Positions 8,840 to 17,084 of a DNA stretch of 64,000 nt are shown here, in pieces; the stretch's first letter is position 1; the number at the start of each line of letters is the position of its first letter. The stretch comes from Falsiroseomonas selenitidurans (GTDB lineage Bacteria > Pseudomonadota > Alphaproteobacteria > Acetobacterales > Acetobacteraceae): assembly GCF_012103215.1 (NCBI RefSeq), contig NZ_JAAVNE010000016.1:41478-105477 (forward strand). Reading direction: 5' to 3'. The translations under genes were made by a program, and so were the position numbers. The notes beneath the pieces were generated by a model that saw only the letters and a program-made list of their open reading frames with translations, was not told the origin of the DNA and did not search any database.

Positions 8840-10141
8840 CTAGAAGGAGGGAATTTCCTCCCTCGCCGCCAGCACCTTGTCCACGCGACGCCCATCCATG
8901 TCGATGATCTCGAAGCGCCAGCCGGCCCAGGAAATCCGGTCCCCTTCCTTCGGCACGCGCTGCAGCAGGGCGAGCATCAGGCCGGCCACGGTGTGGTAGG
9001 TGCCCTCCTGCGGCAGGTCCGGCAGGTCCAGCCGCGCCTTCAGCTCATCGGAGGGCATCATGCCTTCCAGCAGCAGGCTGCCATCATGGCGCACCACGGC
9101 CGGGTGGCCGGGATCGGCCTGCGGCGCGCCCAGTTCGCCGACGATCGCCTCCAGCAGGTCGGAGGCGGTGACCACGCCCTCGAAGCTGCCATATTCGTCC
9201 ATCACCAGCGCCATGCCGATCGGGTCGCCGCGCAGGCGTTCCAGCGCATCGAGTGCGCTCAGCGTGTCCGGCAGCACCGTCGCCTGGCGCAGCGCGCGGG
9301 CCACGGACATCGGCGCGCCCTCCAGCAGCTGGTCGAGCAGATCCTTCGCGGCGACCACGCCCACCACATTGTCCACCCGTCCATCCGCCACCACGAAGCG
9401 CGTGACGGAGGAAGCGCGCAGCCGGGCCGCGATGTCCTCCGGCCCCGCCGTGCGGTCCAGCCATTCCAGCTCCGTCCGCGGCGTCATCAGCGCGCGCACC
9501 GGCTTGTCCGCCAGGCGCAGCACGCGCTCGATCATGTGCCGCTCCTCCGTCTCGATGGCGCCGGAGGTGGCGCCCTCGGCCACCACCGCCTTCACCTCCT
9601 CCTCCGTCACCTGGTTGCGGCTGGCCTCGTGCTTGCCGAACAGCCGCAGCACCAGGGCGGAGGAGGTGGAGAGCAGCCAGATGATCGGCGCGGTGATGCG
9701 CGACAGCGCGGAAAGCGGGCGCGCCACCAGCACGGCCACGCGTTCCGGATTGCGCAGCGCGATCTGCTTCGGCACCAGCTCGCCCAGGATCAGGCTGAGA
9801 TAGGTGATCAGCACCACCACCAGGGTGAAGGCGATCTCGCTGGCGGCGCTGGCCAGGCCGGGGATGGCGGCGATTCCGCGGGCCAGGGTTTCCGACAGCC
9901 GGGCGCCGCCGAAGGCGCCGGCCAGCACGCCCACCATGGTGATGCCCACCTGGACCGTCGGCAGGAAGCGCTGCGGATCATCCGCCAGGGCCTGGGCCGC
10001 CACGGCCCCGGCATGGCCGCGCCGGTGCATGGCCGCCAGCCTGACCCGGCGCGAGGAGACGATCGCCAGCTCGCTCATCGCGAAGACGCCGTTCAGCAGC
10101 ACCAGCAAAAGGATCAGCAGCAATTCGAGGCCGATGGCCAT
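8840..10141 (-). CDS. CNNM/CBS-domain membrane protein (HlyC/CorC family)
   Basis: A 433-residue membrane protein with a DUF21/CNNM transmembrane domain (about residues 1-175, opening MAIGLELLLILLLVLLNG and containing NGVFAMSELA), two CBS repeats in the middle (MTPRTELEWLD onward) and a C-terminal CorC_HlyC domain (EGVVTASDLLEAIVGEL, then GTYHTVAGLML). Relatives are linked to magnesium or cobalt efflux and were misnamed hemolysins. Start at 10141 is supported by aaggag upstream. Confidence 0.93.
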   Translation of the reverse strand: MAIGLELLLILLLVLLNGVFAMSELAIVSSRRVRLAAMHRRGHAGAVAAQALADDPQRFLPTVQVGITMVGVLAGAFGGARLSETLARGIAAIPGLASAASEIAFTLVVVLITYLSLILGELVPKQIALRNPERVAVLVARPLSALSRITAPIIWLLSTSSALVLRLFGKHEASRNQVTEEEVKAVVAEGATSGAIETEERHMIERVLRLADKPVRALMTPRTELEWLDRTAGPEDIAARLRASSVTRFVVADGRVDNVVGVVAAKDLLDQLLEGAPMSVARALRQATVLPDTLSALDALERLRGDPIGMALVMDEYGSFEGVVTASDLLEAIVGELGAPQADPGHPAVVRHDGSLLLEGMMPSDELKARLDLPDLPQEGTYHTVAGLMLALLQRVPKEGDRISWAGWRFEIIDMDGRRVDKVLAAREEIPSF

Positions 10142-10239
10142 CGCGGATGGGCTCCTTCTTCCGGTGGAGGCCCGGATGTAGCGACTGGCTGGGGCTGCGC
10201 AAACCGGAAAGGGCTTTGCAGCGCAGGGATCGGCCGCAC

Positions 10240-10674
10240 ATGCGGGCGATGACCCAGACCCTGCACCCCCTCGCCCGGCCGCTCGGCGCCGCCGGGCTGC
10301 TGCCCTTCCTGCTGCTGGCGCTGGCGCTGGCGGCGGGCTTTCCCCAGGCCGGGCCGGCGCTGGCCGCCTATGGCGCGACCATCCTGGCCTTCCTCGGCGC
10401 GGTGCATTGGGGGCTGGCGCTGGCGGCGCCGGGGCCGGCGGACCCGGCGCGGCTCGTGCTCGGCGTGGTGCCCGCCCTGCTGGCCTGGCTGGCGCTGCTG
10501 CTGCCGCTGCAACCTGGCCTTGCGCTGCTGGCCGCCGGCATCCTGGCCACCGCCGCGGTGGAACAGCGCGGGATGCGGGCCGGCCTGCTGCCGCAGCCCT
10601 ACATGCGGCTGCGCTGGTGGCTTTCCGGCGGGGCCGGCTTCTGCCTGCTGGCGGGGGCGCTGCTGGCGGGGTGA
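10240..10674 (+). CDS. DUF3429 family membrane protein
   Basis: A 144-residue integral membrane protein with about four hydrophobic segments. It matches the DUF3429 pattern: an N-terminal LGAAGLLPFLLLALAL, the core YGATILAFLGAVHWG and a C-terminal YMRLRWWLS. Function unknown in the family. Two ATGs nine bases apart (10240, 10249) are both possible. Divergent from the CNNM/CBS gene. Confidence 0.82.
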   Translation: MRAMTQTLHPLARPLGAAGLLPFLLLALALAAGFPQAGPALAAYGATILAFLGAVHWGLALAAPGPADPARLVLGVVPALLAWLALLLPLQPGLALLAAGILATAAVEQRGMRAGLLPQPYMRLRWWLSGGAGFCLLAGALLAG

Positions 10675-10684
10675 GCGCGCGCGA

Positions 10685-10713
10685 TTGTGCAAAAGAATTG
10701 GCTTGTATCAAAT
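10685..10713 (+). promoter_or_regulatory. Candidate promoter in an AT-rich island
   Basis: A local AT-rich stretch between the DUF3429 gene and the next small gene contains ttgtgc and tcaaat 17 bases apart, a plausible -35/-10 pair; a second, weaker pair (ttggct, ttgtta) overlaps it. In such a GC-rich genome the island itself is the stronger hint. Confidence 0.35.
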
Positions 10714-10763
10714 TCTGGACTTGTTAAGCTCTCGGCAACACATCACCACGCCGGAGGCAGACC

Positions 10764-11066
10764 ATGCAGGAAGATGAACAGGCTCCGGCCGAAGCGGGCG
10801 CGGACATCCTCACCTTCCCCAACAGCCAGGAACGCCGCTTGCGCGTCGCACTACGCAATCTCGACGCCGCCCTGGCCGAGCAGCGCGAGGCCATCGCCGC
10901 CTTCCGCGCCGAGATGGCGGCCCTCGGCACCGCGGTCGCCGGGCTCGGCGCCAGCAGCCGCACCCTGCAGGAACGGCTGAGCGACGCCGCCGAGGACACT
11001 GCCTTGGCGCGGGAGGCAGCGCTGCGCCTGCAGGCGACGGCCGAGGCGATGACGCGCCTGGCCTGA
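10764..11066 (+). CDS. Small coiled-coil protein of unknown function
   Basis: A 100-residue acidic, Ala-rich soluble protein. After a disordered N-terminus, almost the whole chain is predicted helix with heptad-like spacing (LRNLDAALAEQREAIAAFRAEMAAL and so on), with no Cys and no signal peptide. I do not recognise a family. The ATG has a good ribosome site (ggaggcag). It lies directly upstream of the RpiR-controlled operon and in the same direction but has its own AT-rich promoter-like island. Confidence 0.6.
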   Translation: MQEDEQAPAEAGADILTFPNSQERRLRVALRNLDAALAEQREAIAAFRAEMAALGTAVAGLGASSRTLQERLSDAAEDTALAREAALRLQATAEAMTRLA

Positions 11067-11100
11067 TCCGCGCCACCATCTTGCGCCCCGCCCGCCCGCT

Positions 11101-11119
11101 GTTGTAGTAAAGCTACAAC
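11101..11119. promoter_or_regulatory. Palindromic operator for the RpiR regulator
   Basis: gttgtag-taaag-ctacaac is a perfect 7-bp inverted repeat with a five-base centre, ending 15 bp before the GTG start of the RpiR gene. Its TGTAG-N5-CTACA core has the shape of sites reported for RpiR-family repressors such as HexR (TGTAAT-ATTACA type). I infer autoregulation and control of the whole sugar-acid operon. Confidence 0.65.
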
Positions 11120-11134
11120 AAAGCGGAGGGAACG

Positions 11135-11968
11135 GTGCGCGAGCGGATCGCCCACCTGCTGGACCGGCTGAGCCCGGCCGAGCGCAAGGTTGCGGAGCTG
11201 GTGTCCGCCGATCCCGGCGGCACCATGAACGCGACCCTCGCCACCCTGGCCCGCAGCGCCGGGGTCTCCGAGCCCACCGTCGTCCGCTTCTGCCGCTCCC
11301 TCGGCCTTGAGGGATTCGCCGATCTTCGCCTGGCGCTGGCCCGCTCCGAAGGCGGCGGTGCGCGGATGCACCGGCGAATCGGCCCCGGAACGCCCGTGCC
11401 GGAGGCCGCCGGCGCCGTCTTCGACACCGCCATCGCCGCCCTGACGGAAGCCCGCGCCGCGCTCGATGCCGCCGCCATCGAGCGCGCCGCGCTGGCCCTG
11501 GTGCGCGCCGCGCGGGTGGAGATCTGGGGCTTCGGCGCCTCCGCCGCGGTGGCAGAGGATCTGGCGCACAAGCTGTTCCGCGTCTGCCGCGGCGTGGTCG
11601 CCCGGCACGACCCGCACATGCAGGCCATGGCCGCCGCCACGCTGGATGGCGATGCCGTGGCGCTCTGCGTCTCCCACACCGGGCGGTCCCGCGAATTGGT
11701 GGAGGTGGCGGCGCTGGCTGCCGCGTCGGGGGCCACCGTCATCGCCATCACCCGCCCGGCCTCGCCGCTCGCCGCCCAGGCCACCCTGCTCATCCCCTGC
11801 GCGGTGGAGGAGAACACGGAATTGCACACCCCCATGGTCTCCCGACTCGTGCACCTGGTGCTGGGCGATGCGCTGGCGGTCGCCGCCGCGCTGCTCTCGC
11901 CGCCGGCGGCGGAGGAAAGGCTGGGCCGCATGAAGGCGGCGCTGCGGCTGCGGCGGACCGACCCATGA
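11135..11968 (+). CDS. MurR/RpiR family transcriptional regulator
   Basis: A 277-residue regulator with an N-terminal RpiR-type helix-turn-helix (about residues 1-77; LATLARSAGVSEPTVVRFCRSLGLEGF) and a C-terminal SIS sugar-phosphate-binding domain (about 120-250; VEIWGFGASAAVAEDLAHKL, then LCVSHTGRSRELVEV). The family senses phosphorylated sugars; HexR binds KDPG. It starts at a GTG after ggaggga and its stop overlaps the start of the TRAP small permease by four bases, so it heads the operon it probably controls. Likely effector by context: a 2-keto-3-deoxy sugar acid phosphate. Confidence 0.93.
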   Translation: MRERIAHLLDRLSPAERKVAELVSADPGGTMNATLATLARSAGVSEPTVVRFCRSLGLEGFADLRLALARSEGGGARMHRRIGPGTPVPEAAGAVFDTAIAALTEARAALDAAAIERAALALVRAARVEIWGFGASAAVAEDLAHKLFRVCRGVVARHDPHMQAMAAATLDGDAVALCVSHTGRSRELVEVAALAAASGATVIAITRPASPLAAQATLLIPCAVEENTELHTPMVSRLVHLVLGDALAVAAALLSPPAAEERLGRMKAALRLRRTDP

Positions 11969-12474
11969 GGCGGTTCGAATCCGGGCTGCTGTGGCTGAAC
12001 CGCTTCCTCTGCGCGGCGCTGCTGGTGGCCGCCTGCGCCCTGGTCTTCGCCAATGTGGTGCTGCGCTACGGCTTCGGCGTCTCGCTCGCCTGGGCCGAGG
12101 AGGCCAGCCGCTACATGATGATCTGGCTGGCCTTCCTGGCCGCCGGGCTGGCGCTGCGCGAGGGCGCGCACATCGCCGTGGACCTGCTGCCGGAGGCGCT
12201 GCCGGAGCCGGCGGCGCGGTGGCTGCGCGCCCTCATCCTGGCCGCCATCGCCGGCTTCCTGGGGCTGCTGCTGGTGCTGGGCATCAACTATGCCGACTTC
12301 GCCATGATGCAGCGCAGCCCGGTGCTGCGGCTGTCCATGGGGCTGGTCTACCTGGCGATCCCGGTCGGCACGGCGCTGATGCTGCTGCACCTGGCGCTGA
12401 TGGCGCCGCGCTTCGTGCTGCGCCCCCGGGACGAGGCGGCGCAGGTGCGCGCGGCGGAGATGGGGTCCCTATGA
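11965..12474 (+). CDS. dctQ: TRAP transporter small permease (DctQ)
   Basis: A 169-residue four-helix membrane protein, the small subunit of a tripartite ATP-independent periplasmic transporter. The W-A-EE-A-S-RYMMIWLAF segment between helices is characteristic. It overlaps the regulator upstream and the large permease downstream by four bases each (ATGA), so the three are translationally coupled. Confidence 0.92.
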   Translation: MRRFESGLLWLNRFLCAALLVAACALVFANVVLRYGFGVSLAWAEEASRYMMIWLAFLAAGLALREGAHIAVDLLPEALPEPAARWLRALILAAIAGFLGLLLVLGINYADFAMMQRSPVLRLSMGLVYLAIPVGTALMLLHLALMAPRFVLRPRDEAAQVRAAEMGSL

Positions 12475-13757
12475 CGCTGCTCGCCCTTGTCTTCTTCGGC
12501 ACCATGGCGCTCGGCATCCCGATCGCCTTCACCATGGGCATGGCCGGCGCCGCGGTGATCTGGTGGGAGGATTTGGCCGACCTGCTGCTGGTGCCGCAGC
12601 AGATCTTCTCCGGCCTGGACAGCTTCCCGCTGCTGGCGATCCCCTTCTTCATCCTGGCGGCGGAGCTGATGACCGGCGGGCGCATCACCGATGTGCTGCT
12701 GCGCTTCGCCGGCGCCTGCGTCGGCCGCACCCGCGGCGGGCTGGGCCATGCCAATGTCATCACCTCCACCCTGTTCTCCGGCATCTCGGGCAGCGCGCTG
12801 GCCGATGCGGCGGGGCCCGGCGCGGTGGTGACGCGGATGATGCGCGAAGCCGGCTACCCGGCCGGCTATGCGGCGGCGCTGACCGCCTCGGCGGCCATCG
12901 TCGGTCCGATCATCCCGCCTTCCATCATCATGGTGGTCTATGCGCTGACGGATAATTCGGTGACGGTCAGCGGGCTGTTCATGGCCGGCATCGTGCCGGG
13001 CATCCTGATCTCCGGCGCCATGATGCTGACCAACCACGCCATCAGCACCCGCCGTGGCTATGCGGGGCTGGAGGCGCGGCCGGGGCCGGCCGCCTTCGCC
13101 CGCATCACGCTGCACGCGGCGCCGGCGCTGCTGATGCCCGTCATCATCATCGGCGGCATCCATGGCGGCGTCTTCACGCCCACCGAGGCCTCCGCGGTCG
13201 CCACCGTCTATGCGCTGCTGGTGGGCCGCTACCTGTACCGCACGCTGGAATGGTCGGCCGTGCCGACGATCCTGGTGCGGACCTGCGTGATGACCGCCAG
13301 CGTCATGATGATCATCGGCATGAGCAACATCTTCGGCTATGTGCTGACCGTGCTGCAGGTGCCGCAGGCGGCCGGGGAATGGCTGGGCTCGCTGGGCCTG
13401 TCGGCGCTGATGTTCCTGCTGGCGGTGAACCTCTTCCTGCTGCTGTTCGGCATCTTCATGGAGCCGCTGCCCGGCGTGATGATCCTGGTGCCGATCCTGG
13501 CGCCGATGGCCACCCTGATGGGCGTGGACCCGCTGCATTTCGCGATCGTCGTCATCGTCAACCTGACGCTGGGGATGATCACGCCGCCGGTCGGCGGGCT
13601 GCTCTTCGTCACGCAGATCGTCTCCCGCGTGCCGATGGGCCAGATCGTGCGGGAACTGTGGCCCTTCCTGGGGGCGCAGATCCTCGTGCTGCTGCTGCTG
13701 ACCTTCCTGCCGGGCCTGTCCACGGCCCTGCCCCACGCGCTTGGCTACACGCATTGA
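12471..13757 (+). CDS. dctM: TRAP transporter large permease (DctM)
   Basis: A 428-residue membrane protein with about twelve helices, the sodium-coupled transport subunit of the TRAP system. Typical family features: FPLLAIPFFILAAELMTGG, GLGHANVITSTLFSGISGSALADAAGPG, the re-entrant IVGPIIPPSIIMVVY and NLTLGMITPPVGGLLFV. Start is the ATG overlapping the DctQ stop. Confidence 0.95.
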   Translation: MTLLALVFFGTMALGIPIAFTMGMAGAAVIWWEDLADLLLVPQQIFSGLDSFPLLAIPFFILAAELMTGGRITDVLLRFAGACVGRTRGGLGHANVITSTLFSGISGSALADAAGPGAVVTRMMREAGYPAGYAAALTASAAIVGPIIPPSIIMVVYALTDNSVTVSGLFMAGIVPGILISGAMMLTNHAISTRRGYAGLEARPGPAAFARITLHAAPALLMPVIIIGGIHGGVFTPTEASAVATVYALLVGRYLYRTLEWSAVPTILVRTCVMTASVMMIIGMSNIFGYVLTVLQVPQAAGEWLGSLGLSALMFLLAVNLFLLLFGIFMEPLPGVMILVPILAPMATLMGVDPLHFAIVVIVNLTLGMITPPVGGLLFVTQIVSRVPMGQIVRELWPFLGAQILVLLLLTFLPGLSTALPHALGYTH

Positions 13758-13771
13758 AGGAGGAAACAAGA

Positions 13772-14800
13772 ATGACCATCACCCGTCGCAACCTCGGCCT
13801 GCTGGGCGCCGCCGGCGCCGCCATGCTTGCCATGCCGTCCGTCGTCCGCGCCCAGGCACCGCGCGTGGTCCGCTACACGCATTTCCAGCCCGGCCGCCTG
13901 GACCAGCCGAAGCACGCCGCCGCGCTGGCCTTCAAATCCACGCTGGAGGGGCTGACCGGCGGCCGCATGCGCGTGGACATCTTCCCCGCCGGCCAGATCG
14001 GCCCGGCGCCGCAGGTGATGGAACAGCTCCGCCTCGGCAGCCTGGAGATGGCGGTGGTGCATGATGGCGGCATCTCCGGCACCTATGCGCCCTACCAGGT
14101 CTTCTCCCTGCCCTTCATCTGGGAAAACCAGGCGATCGCCTGGAAGGTGCTGGACGGCGCCTTCGGGGCGGAAATGGCGGAGGACATGCGCCGCCGCGCC
14201 AATATCCGCCTGCTGGGCCATGCCGATAACGGCGTGCGCCACTTCACCAATTCCAAGCGCCCCATCGTCACCCCGGATGACATGCGCGGCCTGAAGATCC
14301 GCGTGCAGCCGGCGCCGGTCTTCGTGAAGCTGGTGGAAAGCCTCGGCGCCAGCCCGTCGGCCATCGATTGGGGCGAGCTGCCGGCAGCGCTGGCCCAGGG
14401 CACGGTGGATGGGCAGGAGAACGGCGTCACCAACATCCTCGCCGCCTCGCTGTACCAGCACCAGAAGCACATCACGCTGAACGGGCATGTGTATTCGCTG
14501 CACGCCTACCTGATGTCCGACCGCTTCTTCAACCGCCTCGGCAATGAGGAAAAGGCCGCGGTGCTCCAGGCGACCGAGATCGCCAAGGTGATCCACCGCG
14601 GCATGACCACGGCGCAGGATGCGAATGCGGAGCCGATCCTGAAGGAGAAGGGCATGACCGTGCAGCGCCTGACCGCGCCGCAGATCGACGCCTTCCGCCA
14701 GAAGGCGCAGCCCGCCGTCCGCAGCTGGCTGGAAGCCGAGATCGGCCGGGAGTGGGTGGAGAAGCTGCTCTCCGCCACCCGGGCCGCGACGGCGGGCTGA
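13772..14800 (+). CDS. dctP: TRAP transporter substrate-binding protein (DctP)
   Basis: A 342-residue periplasmic binding protein. The N-terminus (MTITRRNLGLLGAAGAAML, cleavage near VVRAQA) has a twin-arginine-like pattern, so Tat export is possible. The DctP fold is recognisable from YTHFQPGRLDQPKHAAALAF, MRVDIFPAGQIG and GLKIRVQPAP; the Arg in KIRVQ normally pairs with the substrate carboxylate, consistent with an acidic sugar. Strong ribosome site (aaggagg). The next gene starts inside its stop codon. Confidence 0.94.
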   Translation: MTITRRNLGLLGAAGAAMLAMPSVVRAQAPRVVRYTHFQPGRLDQPKHAAALAFKSTLEGLTGGRMRVDIFPAGQIGPAPQVMEQLRLGSLEMAVVHDGGISGTYAPYQVFSLPFIWENQAIAWKVLDGAFGAEMAEDMRRRANIRLLGHADNGVRHFTNSKRPIVTPDDMRGLKIRVQPAPVFVKLVESLGASPSAIDWGELPAALAQGTVDGQENGVTNILAASLYQHQKHITLNGHVYSLHAYLMSDRFFNRLGNEEKAAVLQATEIAKVIHRGMTTAQDANAEPILKEKGMTVQRLTAPQIDAFRQKAQPAVRSWLEAEIGREWVEKLLSATRAATAG

Positions 14801-15753
14801 TGCGCGTCGTCATCCTCGACGACGGCTACGACCATTACGAGGCCGAGCGGGCAATCCTGGCCCCGCTCGGCGCGTCGCTGGTGCTGTCCCCCTGCCGTGG
14901 CGATGCCGCGGCGGTACGGGCGGCACTGGCGGGGGCGGATGCCGCGCTGGTGCGCGAAAGCCCGGTGGATGCCGCGGCCTTCGCCGCCGCGCCCGGCCTG
15001 CGCGGCCTGGTGCGCTATGGCGTGGGCGTCGACAATATCGACCTGGCCGCCGCGGCGGCGCGGCGCATTCCCGTCTGCAACGTGCCGGATTACGGGGTGG
15101 AGGAGGTCTCGGACCACGCCCTGGCCCTGCTGCTGGCCGCCGCGCGCCGCCTGCCGATGGCGGAGGCGCGGGTGCGGTCGGGCGGCTGGGGCGTGCCGCG
15201 CGCCGCCCCCGTCTTCCGCCTGGCCGGCGGCACGCTGGGGCTGATCGGCCTGGGGCGGATCGGCAGCGCCTTCCTGCGCAAGGCCCGCGCGCTGGGCTTC
15301 GCCCGGGTGCTGATCGCCGATCCCGGGCTGCGCCGGCCGCCCGAGGGCTGCGAACTGGCGGATGCGCTGGTGGTGGCCGAACAGGCGGATGCCATCAGCC
15401 TGCACGCCCCGGCAACGCCCGCCACGCGCCACATCGTCGACCACGCCTTCCTGGTGCGGATGAAGCGCAACGCCGTGCTGGTGAACACCAGCCGCGGCGC
15501 CCTGGTGGATGAGGCGGCGCTGGCCGCCGCGCTGCACAAGGGGCTGATCCTCGGCGCCGGGCTCGATGTGTTCGAGGTGGAGCCCCTGCCCGCCGACAGC
15601 CCGCTGCGCGGCGCGCCAAACCTGATCCTCACCGACCATGCCGCCTGGTATTCGGAAGCCGCCATCGTTGACCTGCAGCGCAAGGCGGCGGAGGAGATCG
15701 CCCGGATGCTGCGCGGCGAGGTGCCGCGGCACCAGGTGAACCGTTGGGAGTGA
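14800..15753 (+). CDS. D-isomer-specific 2-hydroxyacid dehydrogenase
   Basis: A 317-residue NAD-dependent dehydrogenase of the phosphoglycerate dehydrogenase/CtBP type. The Rossmann motif is GGTLGLIGLGRIGSAFLRKA; the catalytic Arg, Glu and His fall in LVNTSRGALVDEAAL, AGLDVFEVEP and LTDHAAWYSE. The ATG overlaps the DctP stop. In the operon it probably oxidises or reduces the imported hydroxy acid or one of its breakdown products; exact substrate unknown. Confidence 0.92.
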   Translation: MRVVILDDGYDHYEAERAILAPLGASLVLSPCRGDAAAVRAALAGADAALVRESPVDAAAFAAAPGLRGLVRYGVGVDNIDLAAAAARRIPVCNVPDYGVEEVSDHALALLLAAARRLPMAEARVRSGGWGVPRAAPVFRLAGGTLGLIGLGRIGSAFLRKARALGFARVLIADPGLRRPPEGCELADALVVAEQADAISLHAPATPATRHIVDHAFLVRMKRNAVLVNTSRGALVDEAALAAALHKGLILGAGLDVFEVEPLPADSPLRGAPNLILTDHAAWYSEAAIVDLQRKAAEEIARMLRGEVPRHQVNRWE

Positions 15754-16388
15754 ATGCCGTGACCCATCCCCTGCTGCCGCAGCTTCGGGCCGCGCGCGTC
15801 ATCCCCGTGGTGCGCACCACGGATGCGGCGCTGGCCGCCCGTGCCGTGGAATGGCTGCGCGGCGCCGGGCTGACAATCTTCGAGATCACCATGACCGTGC
15901 CCGGCGCCACGGACCTGATCCGGGCGCTGGCCGCCGACCCGGCGCTGACCATCGGCGCCGGCACCGTGCCGGACCGCGCGACGGCGGAAGCCTGCCTGGA
16001 CGCCGGCGCCCGCTTCCTGGTCTCGCCCTGGGTTGACGGGGCGGTGGCCGAGGCCGCGCGGGCGGCCGGCGCCGCCTCCATGCTCGGCGCCATGACGCCC
16101 ACGGAGGTGCGCGCGGCACTCGCCGCGGGCGCCGATGTGGTGAAGGTGTTCCCGGCGGCCTCGGCCGGCGGACCCGGCCATGTGAAGGCGCTGCGCGCGG
16201 TGTTCCCACAGGTCGCCTTCTGCCCCACCGGCGGCGTCGATGCGCGCAACGCGCCGGACTACCTCGCCGCCGGCGCCGCCTTCGTCGGCATCGGCGGGCG
16301 GCTGGTGGACGAAGCCCTGCTGGCGCGCGGCGACCGCGCCGCGATCGAGGCCGCGGCGCGCGACGTGCTCGGCCTCATGCAAGCCTGA
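15750..16388 (+). CDS. KDPG/KDPGal-type aldolase
   Basis: A 212-residue class I aldolase of the Eda/DgoA family, which splits 2-keto-3-deoxy-6-phospho(galacto)gluconate into pyruvate and glyceraldehyde 3-phosphate. The Schiff-base Lys is in VVKVFPAA (Lys132 from the chosen start) and the catalytic Glu in IFEITMTVPGA (Glu45). The likely start is the GTG at 15750, which overlaps the preceding stop by four bases; a TTG at 15744 and a GTG at 15759 are alternatives. Gluco versus galacto specificity cannot be decided here. Confidence 0.92.
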   Translation: MNAVTHPLLPQLRAARVIPVVRTTDAALAARAVEWLRGAGLTIFEITMTVPGATDLIRALAADPALTIGAGTVPDRATAEACLDAGARFLVSPWVDGAVAEAARAAGAASMLGAMTPTEVRAALAAGADVVKVFPAASAGGPGHVKALRAVFPQVAFCPTGGVDARNAPDYLAAGAAFVGIGGRLVDEALLARGDRAAIEAAARDVLGLMQA

Positions 16389-16403
16389 AGGAGGATTCTG
16401 TCC

Positions 16404-17057
16404 ATGCTGACCCCCGAGATCATCGAAGGCTTCCGCAGCGTCGCCATCGCCTCCGTCGCGGATGCGATCGACAAGGTGGCCGGCCGCCGCGGCTACCTGC
16501 ATCACAAGGTCAAGAACCAGATCAACCAGAAGCGCATGGTCGGCCCGGCCGTCACCACGCTGCACGCGCCGACGCATGAGTTCCTGCCGCCGTCCAAGGC
16601 GCTGGACCTGATCGAGGACAGCGCCCCGGGCTCGGTCATCGTCATCGGCTGCGCCGGGGCGGATGACGACGTCGCCTTCTGGGGCGGCATCATGACCGCG
16701 GGCGCCTTCGCCATGGGCCATGCCGGCGCGCTGCTCGGCGCCGGGGTGCGCGACATCCAGGAAATCCAGCGCGACTACGACCTGCCGGTCTTCGCCCCGC
16801 ATGTCTCCCCCGGTACCAGCCTGGGCCGCACCGCGACCATCGCCGCCAACATCCCCGTCACCGTGGGCGGCATCGTCATCCACCCCGGCGACCTGGTGGT
16901 GGGCGATGTCGACGGCGTCTGCATCATCCGCCCGGAACACGCCGCGGCGGTGCTGCAGATGGCGCGCGAGATCGATGCGCGGGAAGCCGAGCAGGCCCGC
17001 CTCATTGTCGAAACCAAGTCCTTGAAGCAGGGTCTCGCCAAATACGGCCGGATCTGA
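16404..17057 (+). CDS. RraA-like family protein (possible aldolase/decarboxylase)
   Basis: A 217-residue RraA/DlpA-fold protein. Some members are 4-hydroxy-4-methyl-2-oxoglutarate or oxaloacetate-type aldolases and others inhibit RNase E; in sugar-acid operons the enzymatic role is more likely. Seen: GYLHHKVKN, VIVIGCAGADDDVAFWGG, GALLGAGVRDIQEI with the conserved Arg and Asp of the metal site, and GDLVVGDVDGVCIIRPE. Ribosome site aaggagg precedes the ATG. Lies between the aldolase and the kinase. Confidence 0.88.
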   Translation: MLTPEIIEGFRSVAIASVADAIDKVAGRRGYLHHKVKNQINQKRMVGPAVTTLHAPTHEFLPPSKALDLIEDSAPGSVIVIGCAGADDDVAFWGGIMTAGAFAMGHAGALLGAGVRDIQEIQRDYDLPVFAPHVSPGTSLGRTATIAANIPVTVGGIVIHPGDLVVGDVDGVCIIRPEHAAAVLQMAREIDAREAEQARLIVETKSLKQGLAKYGRI

Positions 17058-17084
17058 GTCCCGGCAGCCAGGAGCCCGCCCGCC

